This document shows positions 20,201 to 27,587 of a stretch of DNA of 64,000 bases, in pieces. A program made the position numbers and the translations under genes. This DNA comes from Prostheceraeus crozeri. Taxonomy: Eukaryota > Platyhelminthes > Polycladida > Euryleptidae. The notes below the pieces were generated by a model. It did not search any database. It saw only the letters and a program-made list of their open reading frames with translations, and was not told the DNA's origin. How positions within the stretch are numbered: position 1 is the first letter of the stretch; each line of letters opens with the position of its first letter. The stretch lies in the NCBI GenBank assembly GCA_907163375.1, contig CAJQUW010000947.1:124001-188000 (forward strand), read 5' to 3'.

Positions 20201-21879
20201 AATTTTACAAATTCATCTTTATATATTTCATGTGTTTCATTAATTTCTTTTGTAATATTAAATGTATTTTGATAATAATTTTGATTTAATATTTGTAGCT
20301 GATAACTATATTCTTTATCATATTGTTCTTTATATTGTTGTAGACATTTTTTTAAACATTCATTTATTTTTTGTTTGGTTTCATTTTCTTCATTATTTAA
20401 TTCTTTATTATTTAATCGGAGCGAAGCTCCTCTGGCTTTAGCCGATTCTTTATTATTTTCTTCATTTAATTTTTGAATTGTTTCTATCTTATTTTGATAT
20501 TTATGGTGATATTCTTGTAGTAACATTTTTGTTTGTTGTTGATAATCTATTTTACATTTTTGTAAACTTTCATTTAAATTTTCTAATTTTTGTTGGTATT
20601 CTGAAGATAAAGATGAATATTTGTAATTATAATCATCAGTACGTCCTTTATAATTATTATGATTAATCATTATTGGTGATAGTGTTTTAACAAGTTCAAA
20701 TTTTTCAGTACATATTATATTTCCTTGGTAAAAAATATTATGATGCATGTAATTTCCTCTATCATTATATACTATTTCTGATTGACATAAATTTTTATTA
20801 TTCAAATAAAATTCTTTTGAATCTGAGTAAAGTGGAATAATTTTACCAATAGAAACATAATTCACATTTAATTCAAAAACATTTACTTCTATTAAATTTT
20901 TATTCTTTTTATGAAACTTTTTTAACTTATTATAATCATATGGAAATTCATCTAAGCCATCAGAAAGATCAAATTCATTTATGTATTCTTCTTTATTGTA
21001 ATGACTTAGTCTTTCTTTATGATATTCTGCAGGATGTAAATGTGCTATAATACTCCACAGAAAACAACGTTCATCTTCATTTTTTATGTTGATTAATTGT
21101 GGTGAACTGAAAGGTAAAGGAACATAACTACCACCAGTATTATTTTTATATTTATCAATTACTATTTTCTTAGATAGTATTTTAACAAATCTCCAACCAG
21201 ATTCACGTAACTGGGCTTCAATTATACAATTTTCTAATTTAAGTATCATCGATTCAAATATGGGTTGTATATCATTTACATTATGAATTTCTTGCGAATT
21301 TGTAAAATGTCCTTGTATTATTTCTTCAGGAATTCCATCAGGTCCATTTTTTGTATAAAGTACTTCTACATTCATATAACATTTGAAAGATTTCTTAAAT
21401 ATATTATAAAAGTTGGTTAGAATATCAGAAAAAGTTTTATCGGTTTCATTATATTCAAAAGACTGATTAAATAAATATTTTATATCTGTTTCGGGTGAAG
21501 CCCTGGAAGACATCTCCGATGTCCCATGTACGGCTTCATCAAATTCATCTATTTCGTTAAATTCATCAGTATCGTTAAATAAATATCTTCCATCTGGTAC
21601 GGTCGAAGCCCTAGAACCTTCGGTTTGTATGGTCTCATCTTCACTATTAAAAACTTTTTTATATTCCGAATGTGAATAATCATCAAACATTTTTTTAACT
21701 TTTATATCAGTAGGCAATGTTTCTAGATAGTTTTTATAACTATTTAATTTTAATATATTTCCTTCATCAACTCGTTCTACATTTTGTAAATGCAATTTAC
21801 TATTTAAATGAGATTGATAACTTCTTTTTGTTTGCAACTTTTTTTTACATAAGACACAATAAAACTTGGTATTTTCCAT
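17236..21879 (-). CDS. Protein-primed family B DNA polymerase (PolB)
   Basis: 1,547 codons, the replication enzyme of the element. In order: a C2H2-like finger at the N-terminus (FYCVLCKKKL, then H-H); a Gln/Glu/Lys-rich coiled coil about residues 430-560; a second CxxC finger near 600; Exo I YCDFEAYN near 650; an endonuclease VII/HNH-like zinc module (YCGKGF, then KDHDHLNGLYRGAAHNSCN) near 790-830; Exo III DYTMKYLQIDVLILAD; polymerase motif A YYDFNSLYSS near 1,140; motif B KLMNNAFYGKT near 1,295; motif C FTDTDSVFLE near 1,395. The frame is whole. Seven double-hairpin units lie inside it, in frame, mostly in linker regions. Confidence 0.95.
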   Translation of the reverse strand: MENTKFYCVLCKKKLQTKRSYQSHLNSKLHLQNVERVDEGNILKLNSYKNYLETLPTDIKVKKMFDDYSHSEYKKVFNSEDETIQTEGSRASTVPDGRYLFNDTDEFNEIDEFDEAVHGTSEMSSRASPETDIKYLFNQSFEYNETDKTFSDILTNFYNIFKKSFKCYMNVEVLYTKNGPDGIPEEIIQGHFTNSQEIHNVNDIQPIFESMILKLENCIIEAQLRESGWRFVKILSKKIVIDKYKNNTGGSYVPLPFSSPQLINIKNEDERCFLWSIIAHLHPAEYHKERLSHYNKEEYINEFDLSDGLDEFPYDYNKLKKFHKKNKNLIEVNVFELNVNYVSIGKIIPLYSDSKEFYLNNKNLCQSEIVYNDRGNYMHHNIFYQGNIICTEKFELVKTLSPIMINHNNYKGRTDDYNYKYSSLSSEYQQKLENLNESLQKCKIDYQQQTKMLLQEYHHKYQNKIETIQKLNEENNKESAKARGASLRLNNKELNNEENETKQKINECLKKCLQQYKEQYDKEYSYQLQILNQNYYQNTFNITKEINETHEIYKDEFVKLEQTKQPAQANILYYQGHFILCKDVSIFTKTSDNKNFPCLQCMTSFRTLEEMNRHLENCQQNEAVRNTFPKDDYLEYNKWYFKNKVPFTIYCDFEAYNVNMTQNQTESSRASPDSEKNNSENCTGQALEPSVFNSEKNNSENYNSEKSKEKNLFEQKPLCWGMYIHSNYPELFKSEYLQYYGEDSSEMFTKKVEELQGLFSQLLETNKPMIPLTDEERKEFYYEINCYYCGKGFTNKYKTGRGRYIDKVKDHDHLNGLYRGAAHNSCNLNANKFKYNFVPLYFYNGSKYDFHLVMKDLFSSEKLQQQKINVLCKQEEEYFSMQLGCIRILDAFRFFTPYSLDVMGKTLKPEQCKILNKYNLKPLKGIFPYEYITGDFNSVNKIMEEEQLPPINKFKSTLKQSQLSEEDYAEAEKNWRELNCKTMYDYTMKYLQIDVLILADLFENFRDMCLEYYGIDPCYCYSTPGLTWLAGLKHTNVQADGSRTKSVKLKHYKENTYDKLLFFESGIRGGVSSVLGNRYVKCYNKKVNPQEYGIMKPLSPEEKEKILEIFRTKREGVEREKAIDEFMRENYLLYYDFNSLYSSCMIQELPTGEMTWCNNLDYQKTYDGNRNSGYIYEVDLVYPDYIKDATKYYPFCPENKIPNIEDFSDYQKSLIPKKYRPTKKLMLTQSNKGKYVVEGRMLDWYLDHGMILTKIHRKLVYKKSKWLKDYIEFNIEKRKISKRNKDDFGNVFFKLMNNAFYGKTLENVRNRQNIEIVYDKDRFQNLTRKPTYKRTTRFSDELCAVHLRRSIVKHDKFNFIGFTILELAKLFMYSFIYDYLAPAYGKNYKLHFTDTDSVFLELTIPYGSSLDKEINKIKDIIHPSDLCKVKDELEGNEDFITEAIFLKSKCYCYDTTKNIRTLEMSSRASPVKTHKTLKGISKASVANQITFQDYKNALFNNEIKTACNYRLNSKKHKMYLKEEHKLALDPFDDKRKILPDGITTLPF
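17469..17501 (+). repeat. Double-hairpin unit, type C (in PolB)
   Basis: cgggcgaagccc plus a gacatc/gatgtc-like hairpin; read in frame as MSSRASP on the minus strand. Confidence 0.8.
18740..18770 (+). repeat. Double-hairpin unit, type D (in PolB)
   Basis: cggactttgtcc plus gagccatcggctt: a different sequence, the same two-hairpin design with 3-nt loops. In frame. Confidence 0.7.
19808..19833 (-). repeat. Double-hairpin unit, type A variant (in PolB)
   Basis: accgaaggttctagggcttg and following; reverse orientation of type A, in frame, in a low-complexity Asn/Glu/Ser linker. Confidence 0.75.
19862..19892 (+). repeat. Double-hairpin unit, type A variant (in PolB)
   Basis: tcgggtgaagccctggaac and following, 30 bp from the unit at 19,808; in frame. 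Confidence 0.7.
20416..20445 (+). repeat. Double-hairpin unit, type B (in PolB)
   Basis: Almost identical to the unit at 12,994; in frame, read as ESAKARGASLR on the minus strand, inside the coiled coil. Confidence 0.85.
21491..21524 (+). repeat. Double-hairpin unit, type C (in PolB)
   Basis: tcgggtgaagccctggaaga then catctccgatg; read as TSEMSSRASPE on the minus strand. Confidence 0.8.
21600..21627 (+). repeat. Double-hairpin unit, type A (in PolB)
   Basis: cggtcgaagccctagaacc then ttcggttt; read as TEGSRASTV on the minus strand. Confidence 0.8.
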
Positions 21880-22019
21880 TTTTTTTATTTTTTTAGAGAA
21901 AATTTAAGAAAAAAATTTGTGTTTTAATTTTAGATATAAACATTCTAATATCAAGGACTTGAGTGTTATTTTATATTATTATATATTTCACGTTCTTTAG
22001 TTATTTTTTTCTTTATCAC

Positions 22020-22077
22020 ATTAAGTTTTATCATATTAAGTTTTATCATATTAAGTTTTATCATATTAAGTTTCATC
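22020..22077. repeat. 15-bp tandem repeat at a gene 3' end
   Basis: Four copies of attaagttttatcat run through the stop codon of the 22,066-23,361 gene. Confidence 0.8.
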
Positions 22078-23361
22078 ATATAATGTTTTATCAAAAGATA
22101 ATTTAATTTTTTTTTCACTAACTATTGATTCATCATCATCATCATAAATTGTTTCTTCATCATCATCATAAATTGTTTCTTCATCATCATAAATTACACT
22201 TTTTGGTATAGGATGCCCTTCCATGATAGGATACCATTCTCTTATTGGAATATCTAACTCTAAATTACATCTTTTATCTGATAATAATATAATAGAGAAA
22301 AATATTGGTCTTTGATCTCTTTTGGAAAATTTAATAACACCACCATAATCTGAATCACTTTTAGTTTTTGTTAAAGATGATAAAATTTTAAATTGATTAG
22401 ATGTAAATCCTAATTTAAATTTTGTAGACCCGACACATAGTTGTCTAACAGTATCTTCAACTATACCATCATTATTATTTTCAATTGTAAGAAAATGAAA
22501 TTTAGATAAATTTTTATAATTACTAATATTTTTATAATCTTTTTTACCATTTACACCTTTTTCAGATGTTACAGAATCATCATTATTATCATAAGATTCT
22601 TTAAGATCGGGCAAAGCCCTAGAACCTTCAGTTCGTTTATTATGAATATGATTATGGTCATTGTTAATAGTATAAGGTGTAGTCCACATATAAATTTTCT
22701 CTTGTTGAGCTAAACCATTTATATAAGATTTTAACAAATTAATATTTAAGTTTGAATATAATCCTATATATGTATCATCATCATATCTTTGCGGCATTTC
22801 TAATGTTTCTTGTTTATAAATTGTGTCTCTATAATAAACTTGACATAATAATTCTTCATTATGTTTTTTACTCTCTATGTGAATGTTATATTGATTTTGA
22901 TCGTCAACAAATAATCTAATTTTTTCTTTCGAAAAAGATTTTAATTTTTTAACTAATTCTTTAATATTGATATAATTAATAATTTTAGTTTCTATCCAAT
23001 CAGTATTACTAATTGGTAACACTGCTCTAATAAACCCATAAACATTATTATGACCTATTATAACCATATTTTCTTTATTTAATTCAACATAAGCTACATC
23101 ATTATATTTACTTACAATCTCCATAAATTTAATAAATGGATCCCCCGGAAATAAACAATAATTAGTTTCTATAGAAGGTAAACCTTTAGTCTGCTCTCTA
23201 AATATTTCGGCTTGTAATAGAAATAAAATATTAACATCTATACATGGATTATTATTATTATTATTATCAAAACATTTATTTTCAAATCCCGTTGATCTCG
23301 TCGAATAAGAAGAACAGGATGATGCGGGCGAATATAATTTTTTTAAATTTGGATTTTCCAT
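22066..23361 (-). CDS. Unknown Polinton protein, possibly a sliding-clamp (PCNA-like) fold
   Basis: 431 codons. A low-complexity Ser/Asn start is followed by DPFIKFMEIVSKYNDVAYVE and NMVIIGHNNVYGFIRAVLP, which recall the first domain of PCNA-type clamps. Near residue 310-370, FKLGFTSNQFKILSSL and RPIFFSIILLSDKRCNLELD recall the last clamp domain. It would load with PolB, which lies next to it on the same strand. The resemblance is by pattern only and may be wrong. The C-terminus is an Asp/Glu/Tyr repeat. One type A double-hairpin unit lies in frame near residue 245. The frame is whole. Confidence 0.4.
   Translation of the reverse strand: MENPNLKKLYSPASSCSSYSTRSTGFENKCFDNNNNNNPCIDVNILFLLQAEIFREQTKGLPSIETNYCLFPGDPFIKFMEIVSKYNDVAYVELNKENMVIIGHNNVYGFIRAVLPISNTDWIETKIINYINIKELVKKLKSFSKEKIRLFVDDQNQYNIHIESKKHNEELLCQVYYRDTIYKQETLEMPQRYDDDTYIGLYSNLNINLLKSYINGLAQQEKIYMWTTPYTINNDHNHIHNKRTEGSRALPDLKESYDNNDDSVTSEKGVNGKKDYKNISNYKNLSKFHFLTIENNNDGIVEDTVRQLCVGSTKFKLGFTSNQFKILSSLTKTKSDSDYGGVIKFSKRDQRPIFFSIILLSDKRCNLELDIPIREWYPIMEGHPIPKSVIYDDEETIYDDDEETIYDDDDESIVSEKKIKLSFDKTLYDET
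22607..22635 (+). repeat. Double-hairpin unit, type A (in clamp-like gene)
   Basis: tcgggcaaagccctagaacc then ttcagttcg; read as RTEGSRALPD on the minus strand. Confidence 0.8.
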
Positions 23362-23434
23362 TTTTTATTTTTATTAGAAAAAATTTTATTTTTTATTTTT
23401 ATTAGAAAAAATTTTATTTTTTTATTGTTAAAAA

Positions 23435-24322
23435 ATGATGTTACCAAATGTTGGTGGAGGTGCATATATACCGAATAATCGTGAATCAGAAATAGAACTA
23501 GAAAATTATATAATGAAAACTGGAGACGTTTTATCTGGTCCATTGCATCTTTCTATTCTTCCGCAACAAAATACAGAGTTAACAAATAAACAATATGTTG
23601 ATACACAAATCAATGACTTAAAGGAAAAATATATAAACGATGTTATGGTTCCGCTGATGAACGAATTAAAGTTGCTAAAACTTAATGACAAATCATTAAA
23701 CGAAAAATTATTAAAACTTGATAAAAAGGATAGAGAGCTAGAAGCAGATATAGCAAAACTATTTAAAAAGATTTCAGAACAATCAAAAATTTTAATATTA
23801 CTTTCTTTAAATTTAAAATCTGCAGTCATTAAAAATAAACATCAGATAAAAATGTTAAAAGAACAATTAGAAGATGAAATAGAAAAACTACCTGAAAGAA
23901 TTAAAAAAAATTTAAAGCAGTTACAAACTACATTCCAAAAAAGTGTGAATGAATTGAGTTCTAAAATTGCTCAACAAATTAAAAAAATAAATCAATTAAA
24001 AATTGAAGTAAAATCACTTAATGAAAAAGTTGATAAAATGAAAACTCTGAAAATCAATTTAGAAAATGAATTAAAGAAAAATTTACAAGAAAACTCTAAA
24101 GAAAATAAAGAACAGTTAGATTCCGTTAAAAGAAAAGTAGATGGTCTTAAAGTTCAATTAAATGCTTTAAAAACAGAATTAAAGAAAAGTGAGAAAAAAT
24201 TAGAAATGACTGAAAAAGAAATTAAAGTACATCACACGCTTCTTGATGCAATAGATAAAGTGCAACAAGCAATTAATAAAGTTATCTCGAAGTTGTTGTC
24301 CATTCATAAACGTAAATCTTAG
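23435..24322 (+). CDS. Fibre-like protein: tail-fibre motif plus long coiled coil
   Basis: 295 codons. After a glycine-rich start, residues about 27-60 read MKTGDVLSGPLHLS, a spacer, then TELTNKQYVDTQI. This matches the GDxMSGPL...NKxYVD motif repeated in phage tail fibres and other trimeric fibres. The rest (about 65-290) is a nearly unbroken Lys/Glu/Leu heptad-rich coiled coil. I infer a trimeric spike or receptor-binding fibre on the Polinton virion; the role is not proven. It is the first gene of the plus-strand half, divergent from the clamp-like gene only 73 bp away, so the two likely share a promoter region. Confidence 0.65.
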   Translation: MMLPNVGGGAYIPNNRESEIELENYIMKTGDVLSGPLHLSILPQQNTELTNKQYVDTQINDLKEKYINDVMVPLMNELKLLKLNDKSLNEKLLKLDKKDRELEADIAKLFKKISEQSKILILLSLNLKSAVIKNKHQIKMLKEQLEDEIEKLPERIKKNLKQLQTTFQKSVNELSSKIAQQIKKINQLKIEVKSLNEKVDKMKTLKINLENELKKNLQENSKENKEQLDSVKRKVDGLKVQLNALKTELKKSEKKLEMTEKEIKVHHTLLDAIDKVQQAINKVISKLLSIHKRKS

Positions 24323-24329
24323 TGTAAAT

Positions 24330-24500
24330 ATTAACTTAAATATTTTTTACTTACAAAAAATAAAAATCATAAAAAATATAAATATAATTTTAAAAATATA
24401 AAAATATAAATATAATTTAAAAAATATAAATATAATTTTAAAAATATAAAAGTATAAATATAATTTTTAAAAAAAATTTAAAAATATAAAAGTATATAAT
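24330..24500. repeat. AT-rich tandem repeat
   Basis: Repeats of aaaatataaatataatttt lie between the fibre-like gene and the small frame at 24,508. Confidence 0.75.
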
Positions 24501-24507
24501 TTTAAAA

Positions 24508-24681
24508 ATGGATAAAATTAGAGCTAATAATTTTAAAAGAATAAAACAATTAGAAGAGTTAATAAAACAAAGAAATATTATGAAAGAAAATCATAGAATA
24601 AAAAGAATGATTGATGCAGATTTGGTTCCTGATAAAGTTAAACCAAAAACCCAATCTGCAAAACTTAAGAACAAAAAATAA
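24508..24681 (+). CDS. Small frame duplicating the start of the 16,291-17,127 gene
   Basis: 57 codons, MDKIRANNFKRIKQLEELIK and onwards. The first 29 residues differ from those of the minus-strand gene at 17,127 by only about four conservative changes; the rest (a basic tail ending KLKNKK) is unrelated. It is a partial internal duplication. Whether it is expressed is unknown. The AT-rich leader upstream looks like those of other genes in the element. Confidence 0.5.
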   Translation: MDKIRANNFKRIKQLEELIKQRNIMKENHRIKRMIDADLVPDKVKPKTQSAKLKNKK

Positions 24682-24697
24682 ACATTTTTTTATAATG

Positions 24698-24765
24698 GAC
24701 ATCGGTTCATGGGTCAACGGAGATGTCTTCCAGGGCTTCGCGCTTCGCGCTTCGCGCTTCACCCG
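24698..24765 (+). repeat. Compound double-hairpin unit with a short GC-rich expansion
   Basis: ggacatcggttcatgggtc and a following type C unit in reverse, with ttcgcgc repeated four times inside. Intergenic, ahead of the 24,807 gene. Confidence 0.7.
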
Positions 24766-24806
24766 TATTTATATTTTTTCCCAAAAGTCAAATTTATTAC
24801 TAAAAA

Positions 24807-25289
24807 ATGCCTATAATTTATAAACATAATCTTAAACAATTTGCTTCAAATCAAAAAATTGCTCATGAACCACGTATGAATCCGGTTTACCATTATGATA
24901 ATAGAGAAACCGTTCAAAAAGAAGGGGATGGCATCTTTTCTGGTATTGGTAGTATCGTTAACTTAATTAAAAATAATAAAGATTTGATTACATCTGCTGC
25001 AAAAGGAGCAGCTGCTATAGGTAGTACAGCTAGTGCAATATCAAATGCTGTCAAGTCTCAAAACGAATTAAAACAACTAGAAGCTATTCGTAAACTCAAG
25101 AATGATTCTGAAGAACTAAAAAAATTAAAAAAACTTTCAGATGAAACAAAAAATAAAATTGCTAACATAGCTGTAGAGGGTGAAACCTTGAGGAGCGGAG
25201 CTCCGTCTAATAGTAAACAAAATGAAAAAACAATTGAAGAAATAAGAGGTAATGGCATTCATAGCGGAGCTGGTCTAGCAAAATTCTAA
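24807..25289 (+). CDS. Small virion-type protein with amphipathic segment (pVI-like?)
   Basis: 160 codons. Residues about 43-85 form a Gly/Ala/Ile-rich amphipathic stretch (GIFSGIGSIVNLIKNNKD then ITSAAKGAAAIGSTASAI), followed by a Lys/Glu helix and a short Gly-rich end (GNGIHSGAGLAKF). The layout recalls adenovirus pVI-type membrane-lytic minor capsid proteins, and the gene sits just before the major capsid gene. The match is by character, not by conserved motif. A small GGAGC/GCTCC hairpin related to the double-hairpin units lies near its end. Confidence 0.5.
   Translation: MPIIYKHNLKQFASNQKIAHEPRMNPVYHYDNRETVQKEGDGIFSGIGSIVNLIKNNKDLITSAAKGAAAIGSTASAISNAVKSQNELKQLEAIRKLKNDSEELKKLKKLSDETKNKIANIAVEGETLRSGAPSNSKQNEKTIEEIRGNGIHSGAGLAKF
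25191..25207 (+). repeat. Single-hairpin remnant or half of a double-hairpin unit
   Basis: gaggagcggagctccgtc: stem GGAGC/GCTCC, 3-nt loop, in frame in the 24,807 gene. Confidence 0.5.
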
Positions 25290-25358
25290 AATTATATTTT
25301 AGTAAAAATTTTTTTCTGTCTGTGAGAAAAACAAAAAGTCAAATTATTTTTTATAAAA

Positions 25359-26693
25359 ATGTCTTCGCTTATCGAAAATAAATTTAGATTAGACGATCCT
25401 CCGTTCGTCAGTTATAATCAAAAAAAGAATGACTATATAAGAATTGCTATGAATCCCGGATCTTCCAGTAGAGTAAATACTGGAGGAGATTTAATCTTTG
25501 AAGTTGATAATCAGCAGAGTTATTTATATTTACCTGATTCATTTTTACACTGCGAATATTCTTTATATAGTGATGCTAATTTTACAACACCATTACCAGA
25601 TACCGATAATATTACACTAGAGAATAATTTTTTCCCAAGTTTATTTACACAAATGCGTTTAGATGTTGCAACTCAAAATATAGAAACAATAAGTGATTCT
25701 CCAGGTGTAATTGATACAATGCTTAGATTTATAACAATTGGTGAAAATAATAAAAAGTATGAAATCGAAGGTTGGTTTCCTGATACTAATGATGGTATAA
25801 TTGTTGATGATTTAACTCACGCCGGAACAGATGCCGCAGGAATTGCGAAAGATGTAGAAAATATTGCAAAACATTTAAATAAAACAAATAATGATGCATA
25901 TAAAGAAAGACGTGAATTTAACAAAAAAAGTAAACAGACAGTTAATTGGCCATTGTCTCCATTATTCGGATATTTAGATTATGATAAAATATCATATCAA
26001 TTAAAATTTAAATTAATAATTCATCGCACAGCCAATAATGAATTAATCTTTTTTGGTAAGACTGGGAAAAAAGCATATTTAAAAATTGATAGACTTGAAT
26101 GGTGGATTAAGCATATTACTCCTAGTTTAGAGGTTGAAACAGCTATTGCAAAAAGATTAAATACTAACAAACCAATTCCAGTTAATTTTCTAAAGCGTAC
26201 TGCTAGTTCAGTAACTTTTTCCGAACAAAGATTTAACTGGCATTTTACTAGAACTGCGAATACCCCAAGATATTTATTACTAACATTTCAAAGAAATAAT
26301 TCTCCAAGTTTTGATAAGAACAATAATATCTTCCATATTAATACAATTCGAAGTTTACAAGTTTCATTAAATCAAACTCGATATCCAATTGATCCATTAA
26401 GATTCGATGATACCAATAATCAATTTATGGAAGGATATGATTCTTATAGAAATCTTTGTATAGAATTTGGAGTTGAACCACAATTAACTCCTGGAGATTG
26501 GAGACATTTATATCCAATTTTCTGTTTCGATTTAAGTGCACAATCTGAAGATATTATTAAAAATGGTTGTGATGTAACAATTAATATTGAAAAGAAAGAT
26601 TCCACAACTTCATTGATGGCTTATGGTTTATTGCTAGAAGATGCAAAATATTCTATTGAAATTCTTAATGGAAAGATGGTTAGGATTAGTTAA
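25359..26693 (+). CDS. Major capsid protein (hexon-like, double jelly roll)
   Basis: 444 codons. The start (FVSYNQKKNDYIRIAM, then SYLYLPDSFLHCEYSL) and the block NNFFPSLFTQMRLDVATQNIE are typical of Polinton/adintovirus major capsid proteins, which form the trimeric shell capsomers. Later features include the SPLFGYLDYDKI-like loop and a C-terminal strand set ending SLMAYGLLLEDAKYSIEILNG. Length and gene order agree with the family. The frame is whole and carries no double-hairpin unit, although one follows its stop codon directly. Confidence 0.9.
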   Translation: MSSLIENKFRLDDPPFVSYNQKKNDYIRIAMNPGSSSRVNTGGDLIFEVDNQQSYLYLPDSFLHCEYSLYSDANFTTPLPDTDNITLENNFFPSLFTQMRLDVATQNIETISDSPGVIDTMLRFITIGENNKKYEIEGWFPDTNDGIIVDDLTHAGTDAAGIAKDVENIAKHLNKTNNDAYKERREFNKKSKQTVNWPLSPLFGYLDYDKISYQLKFKLIIHRTANNELIFFGKTGKKAYLKIDRLEWWIKHITPSLEVETAIAKRLNTNKPIPVNFLKRTASSVTFSEQRFNWHFTRTANTPRYLLLTFQRNNSPSFDKNNNIFHINTIRSLQVSLNQTRYPIDPLRFDDTNNQFMEGYDSYRNLCIEFGVEPQLTPGDWRHLYPIFCFDLSAQSEDIIKNGCDVTINIEKKDSTTSLMAYGLLLEDAKYSIEILNGKMVRIS

Positions 26694-26696
26694 TAA

Positions 26697-26754
26697 CCTG
26701 AGGACCCTTGGTCCGATCGGCTAAAGCGCTAAAGCCAGAGGAGCTTCGCTCCGA
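26697..26754. repeat. Two stacked double-hairpin units after the capsid gene
   Basis: aggacccttggtccga hairpin, then a type B unit with an extra ctaaagcg. It lies within 4 bp of the capsid stop codon; a role in 3' end formation is possible. Confidence 0.75.
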
Positions 26755-26899
26755 TAGGTTAATTAAAATTTTTTCATAACTAGAATAGATTTAAATTTTT
26801 TGTTAACTTAAAATTTCTTAACTAAAAATTTTTCATAACTAGAATAGATTTAAATTTTTTGATAACTTTAAATTCTTAACTTAAAATTTTTTATTAAAA

Positions 26900-27442
26900 A
26901 TGTCGCAAGCGAAAAGTAATATTAATAATAAAACTGTTGAATTAAAATTACGTAATATTGTTGACAAAAATACCCCTAAAACTATTACTATTAATAAAAA
27001 AAAGTATTACATAAGTAAACCAATGATAGAGAATATTAAATTACAAGAAGAAAAGAATGGTGGGATTCTCCCATTAATTCCACTAATAATAGGAGGCATA
27101 GCTGCAGCAGGAAGTGTTGCAGGTGGAACAGCTGGTATTGTCCAAGCAGTAAATAAAAATAAATCAGAGAAGGCAGCATTAGAAGAACAAAAACGTCATA
27201 ATAGGGAGTTAGAGAAAGTTGCTAGGGGTGAAGGGACATCGGTTCATGGAACATCGGAGATGTCTTCTAGGGCTTCGCCCGAAGGAAAAGGAGTAGTAGA
27301 TAATTTTATTAGTAAATTAAAATTAGTTGATGAAGGAAAACGAGTTCTTAAAAATATTCTCCACAATGTTGATGATTTAATTGAAATTAAAGAAACTAAA
27401 GATGGTTCTGGAATATATCTAAGTCCTAGTATGATTCGGTAA
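26900..27442 (+). CDS. pX-like minor core/membrane-active protein
   Basis: 180 codons. A basic N-terminus (YISKPMIENIKLQ) is followed by a strongly hydrophobic Gly/Ala segment at about 55-82 (GGILPLIPLIIGGIAAAGSV then AGGTAGIVQAVNKNK) and a charged tail. This segment is the signature of the adenovirus pX-like protein found in many Polintons and adintoviruses. It lies between the capsid and integrase genes. A type C double-hairpin unit is inserted in frame near residue 115, and another hairpin follows the stop codon. Its role is inferred from family and context. Confidence 0.6.
   Translation: MSQAKSNINNKTVELKLRNIVDKNTPKTITINKKKYYISKPMIENIKLQEEKNGGILPLIPLIIGGIAAAGSVAGGTAGIVQAVNKNKSEKAALEEQKRHNRELEKVARGEGTSVHGTSEMSSRASPEGKGVVDNFISKLKLVDEGKRVLKNILHNVDDLIEIKETKDGSGIYLSPSMIR
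27224..27283 (-). repeat. Extended double-hairpin unit, type C (in pX-like gene)
   Basis: ggacatcggttcatggaaca, then a reverse type C unit ending ctagggcttcgcccg; 60 bp, in frame, read as GTSEMSSRASPE. Confidence 0.8.
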
Positions 27443-27449
27443 TAACCTC

Positions 27450-27470
27450 AGGACCTTTGTTTCTTTTCGG
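27450..27470. repeat. Decayed double-hairpin unit after the pX-like gene
   Basis: aacctcaggacctttgtttc parallels aacctgaggacccttggtcc after the capsid gene. Confidence 0.45.
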
Positions 27471-27471
27471 T

Positions 27472-27575
27472 AAAACAATTTTTTTTATCTTCTTAATTTT
27501 TTTTATCTTCTTAATTTTTTTTATCTTCTTAATTTTTTTTATCTTCTTAATTTTTTTTATCTTCTTAATTTTTTT
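27472..27575. repeat. 18-bp tandem repeat (ttttatcttcttaatttt)
   Basis: Five copies lie between the pX-like and integrase genes. Confidence 0.85.
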
Positions 27576-27587
27576 TTATCTTTTAAA

